Assembly (NCBI GenBank): GCA_026874595.1
Contig: CM049316.1
Span: 41,743,695-41,807,694 of the forward strand
Length of the DNA: 64,000 nt
Reading direction: 5' to 3'
From: Sipunculus nudus
Lineage: Eukaryota > Annelida > Sipuncula > Golfingiida > Sipunculidae
Part shown: piece by piece, positions 36,840 through 49,039 of the stretch
How positions within the stretch are numbered: the first letter of the stretch is position 1
Layout of the letters: each line of letters opens with the position of its first letter
The notes under the pieces: model-generated
Seen by the model: only the letters and a program-made list of their open reading frames with translations
Told to the model about the DNA's origin: nothing
Databases searched by the model: none
Made by a program: the position numbers and the translations under genes

Positions 36840-38780
36840 GCCTGCAGGGTATACAGGACAAGGACGTTAATCTGGTCTGCTTGGGCAACTTCATTAACAT
36901 TCATGTTAATTCTGGTCGCCTAGCAAATTAATATTTGCTAAAAAGATCTGCCCGTCAGAAGTAGCATTGGTATTTATATTATGTATTTACCTATGTGCTC
37001 AACCGAGCTGAAATTAGGCCAGGTCTGCCTATGTAAAACCTAGCGAAACCTGTGAGGGTAAACTTTATGATTGTAATAGACTTGCTCATTAGGAGCCCCT
37101 GCTTTATTTGATGTCCGCCAGTAACTTGCTTGGGCCTGCTGTCAGTCTTTAAGATTAGTCCTTGATCACTGGTAAGAGTTGGGGACGGTCGCAATTCGAC
37201 AAACACTTAACTGGACAAAGTATTTCCTGCCAAGGAGAGCCTCACGGCATTCTTTCACAAGGCCCAAGAGGTATTGACACAAAATGCAAGCGTCGCCAAG
37301 TTGAGCGTTGATGATAAAATGTCTAATTAAACACACCTGTGAGTGGCAGGTAATTCAACAAGGTCGTAAAGGGAACAATATTGTCTGATCCAGCCTGCGA
37401 GCTGGTTGGCCCACCATATAAATTAGTGCTTGAGTGTCACTGGTGGGTCACGCTGCATTGTCAGCAGCAGATAATATCATTGTGACCAAAAGGGTTTGCT
37501 CACCGCCTCTTACCCCTAGAATGCCGGCCAGGTGTAGCGGCCATTTAATCTGACCAGTGGTATTTATTGTGCCACGTTTGGTAGCGTCGGCTGAAGGTAT
37601 TAATCCACTGGTTTATGTTGTAATGATGTCACTGATATGATAAGTAAAAAAAACCCCACTAACTCAGGGTGAATAAATCTCATTTACTGCTGCCTTAGTC
37701 AACAAGGGTTTTGGGCACACATGCACGCATGGACTGGATGCATTCACTGGATGATGGGTATTTTGGGATGGGATTATGTAAAGGTTGGATTGATTCAGAA
37801 GCAGGAAAGAATGTTAAGGTTAGGAAATTTTTCACAGTTGAAAGCTTGAAAGCCTAATCCTGCGGCTGAGGCAGTCAACCAGGTCTGAGACAGTCCTGTA
37901 GGTGCTGGCTGTCTCTCCTCATGGACTCCCCTGGCCCATTAAACCAGGCAGGCCAGCATTCAAAGCAAGACGCTTAATCAAACTCCTTCTGATACAGCTT
38001 TACGTGGCCATCATTTCTCTCTGCTAAGGAAGGCCTATCACAAATGACCTGCAGAGAAGCATAGATTTTGCCTTATCATAACATATCACAGATGAGGAAT
38101 TGCTAAAAAGGCAATTTGGGTTCTACCTGTTACCGCAGAAGGCCAATTTGCCGGCTCTGTCATTGTTTTACAATTTCCCACCCGGGCATGTACCATGACA
38201 AATTACCCACCGGCAAAGCTGATTTTTACACGATCACAAATCAGCCTTGTACATGCGCCACCCGCCCTTGTAACAAGCTATCACATATATGAAATATATC
38301 TGGAAGGGTGTCCGCCCAACACAGATACCGATTGATGTTGGCTTGAACATAGCAATAATTGTCTAGGATGAATCAATGCAGAAGACCAGGGGCCACAAGA
38401 CAGGTCCTAGTTTCATTGAGAATTTACCAAGAAGGATGGTAAGAAAGGCTTTATTTTTAGGAAATTTACAAGGGAAATTGACAATGACCCCCGGATTCTT
38501 GATACTGTGCCCTCAACCAAAATGTCATTTGCGGTCTAATACTGGTGTTTTTCATTGGTGCTTTTCCCTGGAAAATCTGGGAAATGAAACTCGCTATCGT
38601 GGATGTAATTTACCCTAGCAAATACAACTAGAGGTCAGGTTATTAACATTGAGGCTACCCGGCTTGGGATGACTTTATTAGGAGTGTTAGCTTTGGTATA
38701 GAAAACAGTATATCCCTGGGTTTGTTGGCTTTTGTAGCTGTACTTGGCCGCTCAGACATGGGGCATGAAAATGTCTTTAT
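36840..38780. promoter_or_regulatory. Longest GC-richer unique block (about 1.9 kb), candidate regulatory region
   Basis: Nearly 2 kb without repeats and clearly less AT-rich than neighbours. Visible motifs include TCTAATTAAACACACCTGTG near 37320 (homeodomain core next to a T-box/E-box-like CACACCTG) and GCTTAATCAAAC near 37970. An 80-codon ORF at 38376-38618 has no recognised domain. If this window is a regulatory desert, this block is a main candidate for function. Confidence 0.33.
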
Positions 38781-39169
38781 TTTTTATACCAAGTTTTATA
38801 TTCTAACACGCCACCATTTTGTGGACTCTTGGCTGATTGTTCTTGTTTCTGGGCATATATTTACTTTCAGTAAATATTAAACTGTACCATAATGTTTATG
38901 TATTACCTGTATTTCAGTGGTTCCTAATTAGATAAGAACTGCAGTTGTACTAAAAATAAATTTCAAATTTTCAGTTTGGCCAGCTATATCTGATGAAGTT
39001 ATCTGAATACGACCAAAACAATTGATAAGCAATACAGTCATTAAATTTTTATTTATGAATGAGAAAATAGACGCTGGAAAGATATGATAACAAGTCTTAT
39101 CTGTTGTTAACAGTTGCAATATCAGAACTCAAGAAATCTAGTAGGTCTTGAGAACTACTGCAGCAAACT

Positions 39170-39620
39170 GACAGCATCACATGTAACACAGGTGCGCAGA
39201 CATTCAGGTAACGAGAAGGTAAAGATAATGAGGAGAGAGCTGGTTTTACTGATATTTTCTCACCAGGTGAGACGTGACTGAACAGGAGGGGGCCATTAAT
39301 TAACTCACAGGTTCCCAGCTTGCGTTACCTGGTTGCCTTGCTAATTAGAATGGCCTCCACTGATTGAAGAAGAGTTTAATTACCCAAAGACCAGTGCCCT
39401 GACTTCCCTGACCATTTAACGAGGTTCCCCTAATTCATGGGCTGGTCTGGATGTTTCGGAGTCAGGCTTATTTAGTAATATATGGACTGGGATTGCAGGT
39501 GCACTGATATGGGGAAAAAATGTGAAATATGGGAGTGATTAGGAACATCTAAATGTCATGCTATCGTTAGGTTGCACGGTGAACTCGATGCCGCCATTGA
39601 ATAGTATGACAGATGGACAG
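39170..39620. promoter_or_regulatory. Higher-GC unique island, candidate regulatory block
   Basis: Contains CCATTAATTAACTC and GCTAATTAGAATGG homeodomain-type cores within about 60 bp and CACCAGGTGAGACG near 39263. No coding potential was seen. Confidence 0.28.
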
Positions 39621-39629
39621 GAATTCAGT

Positions 39630-40715
39630 CAATTGGAAGAGGGAAATTGGGATTTATGTTTTGCCAGAGATAATAAAAAACACTAACTGTTCAAGTTGGT
39701 GTAATTTTTTTGGTGTTTCTAAAATATATCTTCTACACCCCAAAACCATGTACTCGCGAGAGTCCTGCTTCTTATCAACTGCCCTGTACCTCACATGGAC
39801 ACCTGCAAGAAGGTGGATGTGTTTACTTCTTCATGTCTGACTTTATTCAGTAAGAAATTCTTATTCCTTGAATGTATGATGATACCTGTCTGTCAAAATG
39901 AAGACTACCAATTTGAAATAAAAGAGTCCTTTCTAATACTCGAGTATAAATTTGTGAGTCTAAATCCTCTGGAAGACATCATTAAATGTGTTAATGTGCA
40001 TGTACATTTCATGAATTATGCAAAGAAGGTTTTGTTTTAAAAACTTGCAAAATTTGAATGCTGGATCATGCTGACTTTTACAAAAGTTCATTGTACCTTA
40101 ATGGCATAATGGTGAAATCTCATTAGAACCTGACAGATTTGCTCTAATGTCTTAAGGACAGTTATGACTCTGGATCATTCCTAACTCTTATAAAAATGTG
40201 TATGAAACCTTAAATAAAAAAAGTATGTCTTTAAATAGCTTTATTTAACAGGTATCACATGGATTTATTTTCCAACTGCCTCATGAATATGTTTTATGTT
40301 TTTAATTAACACACTAGTTTCAGGTTATTGTGGTCTTGTTTAATGTTATGGCAGCACAATAATACCTTTCAGGTAATAACTGACATGATTTATTTAAACC
40401 TTTATGTACAGACTGTGTACCCAGCTTTGCCTAGGTTTATGGAAATAGAAATGCAGTTTGGAACCATAAATATCATTTAATTAGATTTGTGAGAAAGCTT
40501 ATTATTATGAAATTGTCACAGCCATTAAACATAGGGAGAAAAGTGCATTTCCAGATCTTATTACTTTGGCATTTTACCAGCTGCCTACCTGTTAGAATAA
40601 TACTTTAGATGAATGTGTGTTACTGTATGTATTGGGTACTTCATAAATCACATGACATACTTAATGGGTGGTAATTAAACCAGTGTTGACTGAATTGTTA
40701 CACATTAATGATGTC
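39630..40715. other. AT-rich sequence, no gene seen
   Basis: Short overlapping plus-strand ORFs (75 and 81 codons at 39613-40040) lack recognisable features. Otherwise ordinary AT-rich DNA. Confidence 0.6.
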
Positions 40716-40719
40716 CATC

Positions 40720-41215
40720 TCCTCAGACAGCTGTAGGTTAACGTATTACTCAACTGTAGGTAATAGATCCTTCAAATCTGCCATAGGTTAACACAGAGAG
40801 GTAACTGTAGGTGAACACATCAGGTTGCTGTAGGTGAACACATCAGGTTGCTGTAGGTGAACAGTTCTGGTTGCTGCAGGTTTACACATCAGATTGCTGT
40901 AGGTTTACACATCAGGTTGTTGTAGGTTAATACATCAGGTTGCTGTTGGTTAACACATCAGGTTGCTGTTGGTTAACACATCAGGTTGCTGTTGGTGAAC
41001 AGTTCAGGTTGCTGTAGGTTATCACATCAGGTTGCTGTTGGTTAACACATCAGGTTGCTGTAGGTTTACACATCAGGTTGCTGTTGGTTAACACATCAGG
41101 TTGCTGTTGGTTAACACATCAGGTTGCTGTAGGTTTACACATCAGGTTGCTGTAGGTTAACACATCAGGTTGCTGTTGGTTAACACATCAGGTTGCTGTT
41201 GGTTAACACATCTAA
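40720..41215 (+). repeat. 23-bp minisatellite (about 20 copies)
   Basis: Units of CAGGTTGCTGTTGGTTAACACAT, with left-hand copies more diverged (GTGAACAC, TTTACAC). Two right-hand variants, TGTAGG and TGTTGG, are interspersed. The array homogenises from left to right. Confidence 0.9.
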
Positions 41216-41589
41216 CTCATTGAACTGCCCTTCACAAACTTGGAACTTGACTTGAGGCAGACTCATTTCATGACTATAGTTAAAACATTTGATGATAATA
41301 ATTTCTTTCTTAATTAATAAACTTTATAAAGGTGTATTTCCATTGAGTTCAGTATACCTTTGAGAGAACCAGTAATTGAAACATTGTTTGATGTATGACT
41401 GAAGACGGGACCTCTATAGAAGAAACATAAACCAGTACTTTGTGAAATCTAATGAATTTATGTTTGTACATTCACCAAGGACTAGCCCCTGGTCATTTAG
41501 TGTTTGGTCAGTGTGGTTAATTAATCTGTAAGGGTACACTTGAAGCACAGACTGCCTTTTGTCAATATATCAGCAAAGATCACTTGAGT

Positions 41590-41830
41590 AGCGATAATTT
41601 AAATCAGTCACCTCCATCAAAGACAACAGTATAATCAAGGGGGTGGGTGTCCCAGTTGGGATTGACCCCAGGGTGACCCTCCTGTGATGTAGGACTCATT
41701 AGACATTAATTGGCTCCTTGGTGCTATACTAATGTTGACTTGGGGTTTAACACCCCCCCCCCCTTTTTGCGCCTCTAGCTGTATCTGCTTTGCACAAAGG
41801 GTAAGTTAATATGTATGAAGGCTGTGACAG
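41590..41830. promoter_or_regulatory. Small unique island with C11 tract
   Basis: GC-richer unique stretch with ATTAGACATTAATTGGC and an 11-C run at 41753-41763. Candidate regulatory block by composition only. Confidence 0.22.
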
Positions 41831-43195
41831 GTGCAATTGGAGGTGTATTATTTAGGACTTATATCATTAATTTGATTATATATCTGTGGTACCTGTGCAG
41901 GGGGGAGACCCAGGTGGTCAAAAAAATTGATTTAATTCCATTATGAAAAGTGTCATTATCATAATAATACAGCTAGAATTTTTATCTGGACCATAATTTT
42001 AAACGTTCATCATGCCAGAAGATGGTGAGCGCTCACAGAATGGATGCTGAATAGGATTTAAATTCCTATTATTTAGCTCTCTTATTGAAACCTGGCCACT
42101 CCCAAGATGGGACATCCCTGAAAAATGTATTTGTTTTTCAGGTCTCTTGACAGTCTTATATTACAAACCTCTGTGTATCAGCCACTTGTTCTGTAACGGA
42201 ACGACAAAGGTCACCAAAGGTCAAAAACCACTTTGGCTCTGCTGTGTTTTGTACTTTTTTGCTGTGGATGCTGATCAATATACTGCTCTTTTGAAGATTG
42301 TAACTCAATCCTTGTCTTGTTTTGAATTGAAGCAATTTTATTAAACTCAGTATGTGTATATATGTGTGCATCTGTGGATATTAAAAACAGAACTTAAGTT
42401 GAAACTAGAAATCTACATTCTGAGGAATGCAAGTGCCGGCCATATGTGAGAGATCTTACAAAAGTAGCCAGTTCTTAAAAAAAACAGAATGAAGAATAAA
42501 AATACTGCTCGTTCTGGCTATTTTGGGTCTTTTAAGAAATATATGTCAAATATATGACATGCATTTCCACAGTCAGGAGAAAAAATTAAATTTTTTAAGG
42601 GGTGACCATGAGACATTGCATTACAGCAGCCAGATAATTAAAAAATTAGAATATATGTGCTAAAATATAATGAAATATATTATTTGTGAACCTCTTAAGA
42701 ATTGTCAGTCTGTAGAGCTGACAGGAAATTGGTTGGTTATTAGTTGATATATTTGTTTAATATATGCAGACGGAGGCTTTAGCCTTTGTTCCTGTGTGTG
42801 AGGACATGTCTGCGCATCCAGTTACAATGTTGTCACAAGCAGTGACAGCACACACAAAATATGCTTTGTGGACCTTAATGCGGAGCACACAGGAAGAGAG
42901 ACAATGTTTGAAATACACTGTCTGTTGTATTCCTGTATATGGATGAAAGTTAACTGTGAATAGCAACTATACATTAAATACACCATTACTTTTAATAGTA
43001 ACACTAAGACATTAATATTGTGCTTATTTCCTTTTAATTAACTTTACATCTTAGTTAAAGGCCTTGTGATAATAACTTATAATTATGTTAAATTAAGATA
43101 TATGATAGGGTATAAGATGTGATTATAAATTCTTCAGGATTATTTGTTTTAAATATAGGATAAATAAAAAAGTATATAAATATTAAGAAGTGTCA
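41830..43195. other. AT-rich sequence, no gene seen
   Basis: Opposed short ORFs at 42147-42371 and 42757-43004 are not recognisable. No repeats or exons stood out. Confidence 0.6.
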
Positions 43196-43201
43196 AAATT
43201 A

Positions 43202-43380
43202 GGGGTGAGCATGTCCTGGTGGATAAAGCTTCGGACTCAGGATCTGCAGGTCAGGAGTTCAATTCCGAGTCGTTAAACCTCTGTGGATCCTCAGTTTTAC
43301 TACATTTTAGGACCACTGGACCATGCCTAGCCTGATATTAAATCTGAAATCCAGAAGTTTAATTAATTAAATATCTTTGT
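43202..43380 (+). mobile_element. tRNA-headed SINE-like element
   Basis: A degenerate tRNA-like head carries TGTCCTGGTGGATAAAGC (box A-like, 43212-43229) and GGAGTTCAATTCC (box B-like, 43254-43266) with normal spacing of about 25-30 nt. It does not fold as an intact tRNA. The body runs on through TGGACCATGCCTAGCC. The 3' end is not defined. Confidence 0.5.
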
Positions 43381-43446
43381 CATGTGGTTCCCTTCATCCT
43401 CATTTAATCATGACAGGGTTGAGGGGTCAGGATCAGTCTGTTTTAG

Positions 43447-43562
43447 TAAAGTTGTGAAAATTTGTATTTGTTGCCCTGATATCTCACTAGCTACTACAGG
43501 GCACTAAAGTTGTGAAAAGTTATATTTTTTATGCTTCCCGGATGTCTCAATAGCTACTACAA
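43447..43562 (+). repeat. 58-bp direct duplication
   Basis: TAAAGTTGTGAAAA through CTAGCTACTACA at 43447 recurs at 43505 (TAAAGTTGTGAAAA through ATAGCTACTACA). It is diverged in the middle and lies just downstream of the SINE-like element. Confidence 0.75.
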
Positions 43563-43569
43563 AACACTT

Positions 43570-46390
43570 GTATATTCCATGCCTACTTGTGGAGTAGCCA
43601 GATGTAAATTGCCGCAGACATACAGTGAGAATTAAGTCTGTCAGATGTAGCCTTCTTGCACTAACGTAGTCCATGGACATAAGCTGACCAACTTGTCATT
43701 ATTGATCATGTTTTAATTACATACAAACAGATCAGTGTGGAGCACGGTTTGTTCTCTGTGCTCTGACCTGGATACAATTGATATTATAGGGGCTGAATTT
43801 ACCCATAATACCAAAGTGCATGTCGTGTCAGGCTGCATATTTGATGGGCAACCTCATCACATATGAATTATTTCTGATTGGACTTCATAGTTTCCTTATA
43901 TTATGTAAAGTAAGTTCATATTCTGTTGAAGTCATAATGACTGATAAAAACCTTCCCCAGATCATTGTTAATAATCTAACTAAATATTTAAAGAATATGT
44001 GTAAGAATATGTAACTTCATTCATTCTTACTATAATGATATTTGACTAAAGCATGACAAACACAGCAAAGTTATCTTCTATTTGAATTTTTTTATTCTGA
44101 GAGGCTTTGGAAATATTATTGGAACAAATACTACTGAAGCAGAGAGTGCAGACATTGAGCAGACAAGCATTTGGAGTGGACAACCACCCAAGTCGACACT
44201 ACTCAGGCAGACACTACCAAAGCAGGTTTATGTAAATCAAGTTTAAGTTAGTCTATTGCAGATATTTACACTTTCTACATTATAGAAACTGATGGTAATG
44301 TTATACAAAATTCAGGAACTTTTTTGTTAGACATATAATTATATGAAATTAGTTCATTATTGCATCCTTAGTAGGAGGAACTATTGTCTCATCCTGAAAT
44401 TTCTAGTATATGACCTGTTCTTACATTGTGAAAGGTTTCCTCTTGTCGCTGGGATTGTCCAGGACAGGTATAGTAGTATAATATATATAACATAGTATGA
44501 TATATATTTCGTAGTATACAATAGATGGCACTGCAATAAAGCCCTCGAGTAATTTCCCAAATAATGTTAAATTCCTCAGGATTTGGAGGAATTAAAGAAA
44601 TTGCCTCCCTTAGGACATACTTGTCATCATTCTGACACTTCAAGACCAAAATCAAGCATTAGGGAGGCCTGGCCACAGAAGAAGTGCATGACCATGATTT
44701 AGAGTCATATACAATACAGATGTGAATATTCTTCTTTATTATATTAAGGCATAGATTCAATGTGCTCTAGATGAGCTTCATGACCAGTTGTCACTTTCAG
44801 TTAATCAGCCTTCCATGGTAGGAAGGGTTTTAAAAGTATAATTTTAGGATACTTTAATGCGATAGAGACATTGAGGAACAGTGCCTGTACGATGGTATGA
44901 GGAGACATCCCCTTTGGGTGTGACCCCTTGGTCCTTAACTCCAGTGTACTGGTAAGATTTCAGAGTCCTTGCTGCAGGACTTGATCCAACACTTGAATGG
45001 GTTCAACATGGTCTAGGTTCATCTGGTACATAATTGTGATCATCCTCAAAGATTAAGTGGAGAAGATATTAAAGTTCCTGGAGAGGGGCAGTATTAAACT
45101 GCTTTGGCTGCAGTAAACCTTCAAAACTGAAAAGATTTTTTGTGTGTAAAATTTGGTTATAATATAAATATATATTATACAAATCATAAGTTAATGAGGA
45201 AAGATTAAGGGTTGTAGTTACAGGATTTGACTTAAATTGTAGCCCACATTTCAACAGAACTTCCAAGTTGTACCATTTCTAAGCTCTGAGAAAAAAGAAC
45301 CTAAATTTTAGAAAAGCATGACTAATAATAGAATTATTTTTCCTAATGTGGCAAGTTTTTGTTTACCCTTTGCTTGTTAGAAATTGTTAGAAATCCCTGT
45401 TAGAAATTTTACTTAAAAAGTTATGAACAGATTTTGATGAAGCTTTGTGGAAGGTCAGTTATTTCAATTTTTAGGGTCATCTGGATCACCACACTATGCT
45501 TTCAATTTTGAAGATTCTATACTGTAGTGAGGGCAGTTTCTTTATCCTAGTTGAGGAACAGAGCCATTCACTGGTATTATGACTGTCACTGTTATAGTGC
45601 TTTGCATGTGATCCAAACATGGAGTTTGTAAACCATGACACATTTTTCTGGGTAGCACACAGCAAAGATTGATCAAAGGATCTTGGTCGAGGTATATATA
45701 TAGTCTCAGACTACTTCTCTAGTTCTTATCACATTGTTTTCTTCATCTTATAAAACAAGATCTTGCCATGGACCTATCCTCTATTGTAATATCAGTCTGC
45801 ATCATTTATCATTTATGAAGACATCAGGTAAATTGAAAGCCATTTAGATGGTAGGTGATTCAGGTCTTCAGGAAAAATTGTATTATCAGATTGTATTACT
45901 ATTATCAGATAATTTCATGGTAGTGTGTAATATGCACATGTGTAGATTCATACTGTAGATAAGGTAAATATTCAGTATTGTCAGAAAAATCAAATTATAT
46001 ATGATAGGTATTGTGTCAGGTAACACCAGAGACTGTACGTGGTAATATAGATATCCATGTTGTCTAATGCATCCATGTCTAATCTGATAACATTTGAATA
46101 TATTTAAAAAAAAAAATAATTAAAAATGTATGTATATATTTGATATCAGTTAGGCTCTGGAATATGCATTATTTTACAATTATTCCTTACTGTTCACTTA
46201 TCTGTGTACCATTCTGGGTGTCCTGAATATTTTTGAAGGCATGTTGTGCAGTAATCAGTGTTTCCTCTGAATTTGCTCTCCACCTTTAACCTTTAGGATT
46301 AACTGTACAAATTAAATTATGGTGTATGTGGACCCACTCTCAGGCACACTCATCTATACGCAATAAAATTTAGAAGGTATCTGTGTGAAT
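43570..46390. other. AT-rich sequence, no gene seen
   Basis: Nearly 3 kb of AT-rich DNA. Short minus-strand ORFs at 44389-44655 and 45069-45266 have no recognisable features. No tandem repeat or exon candidate was found. Confidence 0.6.
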
Positions 46391-46399
46391 ACGGAGATT

Positions 46400-46830
46400 T
46401 ATCAGACTCAGGGTATTTTGGACAAAGCAAAAAGTGCTGCATCAACAACGTGGTGGGACTGCCCGTCTCGAGTGTAGCCGCTGCCCCGTGGGCTCCGCTG
46501 TGACTACAGGGCTGTCGTGAAGTGTGTGTGATGTTGGAACACTATTCCCCATCCTGTTACGACCCTGAATGATTCATGTGCAGAGTAGGACGTTTTGACA
46601 GGGCTGGCCAGCTCCCACGGGGGTTACCAGGGGTTAAATGATGGCATACACTATATCAGTGGCAAGTGCCTTAGGTTTTGATCACTGGTGTGTTAAGATA
46701 ATTCTCTTAATCTGCAATTGCCCATGGTGGCTTCCCCGTTTGCATGTATTGATGTTTAATGGTCACCATTTTTGACTGCTGTTCCTGCCATACTTGAACT
46801 TAACCTAATCTAATGGGCAGGCTTGACGTC
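46400..46830. promoter_or_regulatory. Higher-GC unique island, candidate regulatory block
   Basis: The core (46440-46640) is among the most GC-rich unique sequence in the window. No frame gives a convincing exon; the best local frame stops within about 25 codons. Candidate regulatory or ancient conserved block. Confidence 0.28.
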
Positions 46831-47224
46831 CATTGTCTATTTTAAAATCTCATTTTCTCAGTAATATCAGTTACATCTGCAATGGGTGAGTTAAGGTGAT
46901 GCTGTTTTTTGTTGCTTTTTTTGTTTGCTGCAGGCTGCGAAGCTTTAAATTTGTCCAGATATCACCATATTGTACATTGTTATTTTTATACAGCCTGTCT
47001 ACCAGGTAGAAGAGCTCATTATGAAATACCAGACCTTTACTACGCAGGTATCTTGTCAGGTATTTCATTATTTTAATGGCTTTACTTCATTTACCCCATT
47101 TTCTGGGCAGTATATAGTGTAGCAAACAACAAGAGGTATGTAAGATGAATATTATATTCAGTGCTTAGAAATAGAATTAGCATATAATATGACTCATGAA
47201 AAACAAGTTTGACAGGTATTTCTT

Positions 47225-47730
47225 TTAACAACAGAACTATGCCAGTAAGGACTAGCTGTCATAACTATGTCAGTGAGGGCTGGCTGTCAGACCTATGTCA
47301 TTAGGAGTACTAAGGGCTTGCTGTTAGAACTATGTCAGTAAGGGCTAGATTTTAGAACTATGTCAGTGAGGGCGAGCTGTCAGGACTATGTCAGTAAGGG
47401 CTAGATTTTAGAACTATGTCAGTGAGGGCGGGCTGTCAGAACTATGTCAGTAAGGGCTAGATTTTAGAACTATGTCAGTCAGGTCGGGTTGTCAATACTA
47501 TGTCAGTAAGGGCTAGATTTTAGAACTATGTCAGTGAGGGCGGGCTGTCAGAACTATGTCAGTAAGGGCTAGATTTTAGAACTATGTCAGTGAGGGCGGG
47601 CTGTTAGAACTACGTCAGTAAGGGCTAGATTTTAGAACTATGTCAGTGAGGGCAGGCTGTCAGAACTATGTCAGTAAGGGCTGGCTGTCAGAACTATGTC
47701 AGTATGGGATGGCTGTCAGAACTAGGCCAG
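47225..47730 (+). repeat. 28-bp array with 56-bp higher-order alternation (about 18 units)
   Basis: Two 28-bp variants alternate: AGAACTATGTCAGTGAGGGC then GGGCTGTC, and AGAACTATGTCAGTAAGGGC then TAGATTTT. The result is a clean 56-bp A-B dimer in the centre, with only the A-type at both ends. This repeats the period and dimer logic of the 6.3-10.8 kb satellites, although sequence similarity is limited to GAACTAT. Confidence 0.9.
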
Positions 47731-47739
47731 TAAAGAATG

Positions 47740-48700
47740 AAAAAAATATCAAAAACCGTTATAGAATCTCAAACTCACTTATGGGGTAGGTTATTTAATC
47801 AAATTAACAACATACGCCAGTGATAAGGATGTCTGCATTTAGGTATATGTGAACACTGGTCTACAGTCTATGAAACTGAAGATATTAAAGTGAATGTTAG
47901 AGAAACGTTTATTGACCAGACAATTAACATATGCATTAAAGTAGAAAATAATTGTTGAAATTTTTATGCCAGTTAAAGATACATTTTTATCTGTTTTAAC
48001 GTCATAAAATTGAGTGCATAATTCCACATCAATTTTTTTGCCACCACTGTCAGTTGGAACTAATAAAACATTAGCAAGCTGCCTATATTTAAACAATTTA
48101 AAGTATGTCTATTATCATTAAATGTTGACAAGGTGTTTTAAAGGCACTTACACATTAATATTTGTTAATCTCAATAATGGAACACCTTCACGTTTATCTA
48201 TACACAATGAATATTTTGACAGCAAAGGTTTTTCAAGTCATTACCTATTGTTTTTTGCCAGCTGTGTGAGGGAATTAATAAATAGGAAAAAGCAAAGAAA
48301 CTTGCATTCTCCTAAAAGCTTTTCATCAGGTTTTTATGCAACTCATTTCAAACAGTCAAACAAAGGTTTAAAGCTTTGAGAGTTATGTTTTGCAATTCTC
48401 ATTTAATATTACAAGGTGTTTTCAGCATGAACTGCAAATACAGCAAAAATGCGATTGTCAACTTTTTAATTAAAACTTTCACACAGGCACAAATATGTCA
48501 CACAGATGTGATTGTTTTAATCATGCATTGTTGCTACTGTAACCATAAAAATTAATTATATAGGGAATTTGATGTTAAGATACATTTATAATATTGAAAA
48601 ATACCTTAGTAATATTTAAAAAAAATCAATATCCAAAAGCAAATTCCTTCATTCTGTGGTCAAAGTATCTTGTAATACTTAAAGCCAGCCATTCACTTCC
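47740..48700. other. AT-rich sequence, no gene seen
   Basis: Two opposed 85-codon ORFs (47839-48096 and 48122-48379) have no recognisable domains or splice context. Confidence 0.55.
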
Positions 48701-48714
48701 CTTAATTGTGTAAT

Positions 48715-49030
48715 TTATTTGATTTCTGACTTATTCTTGGAACATATATTAATGTACTGCACATAATTTCTGCAGTGGAAATTTCTTTTACCACCCCTGT
48801 GATTGATGTATGAACTTGTTTATCTACAAGCTGTAGTAAACATACATGTGCCCATGTTGACAAACAGAAAAACCATGTGTCCTGGGTGGTTGAAGGATGG
48901 AAGGTGAAAGGCCACTTATAAGTTGTGGTTGGTGAGAGCAGATGAGGCAATGTCATCTTTTGTCGTTTGTGAAAGACTGTTTCATCTGATTTGCCACCAG
49001 ATATTCTTGTTGAACTTGTTTCAATAATGA
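48715..49030. repeat. Dispersed repeat copy, related to 10945-11210 and 11960-12030
   Basis: Carries GATTTCTGACTT, ACATATATTAATG, GATGTATGAACTTGTTTATC, ACCATGTGTCCTGGGTGGTT and, further right, the CTGATTTGCCACCAGAT block. This copy appears to keep parts that are rearranged in the 10.9-12.0 kb complex. Confidence 0.6.
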
Positions 49031-49039
49031 TTGGCTACT

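Noticed and set aside
46440-46520. Coding exon in the GC-rich core (CINNVVGLPVSSVAAAPWAP)
   Set aside because: The frame stops at once on both sides and no acceptor or donor fits.
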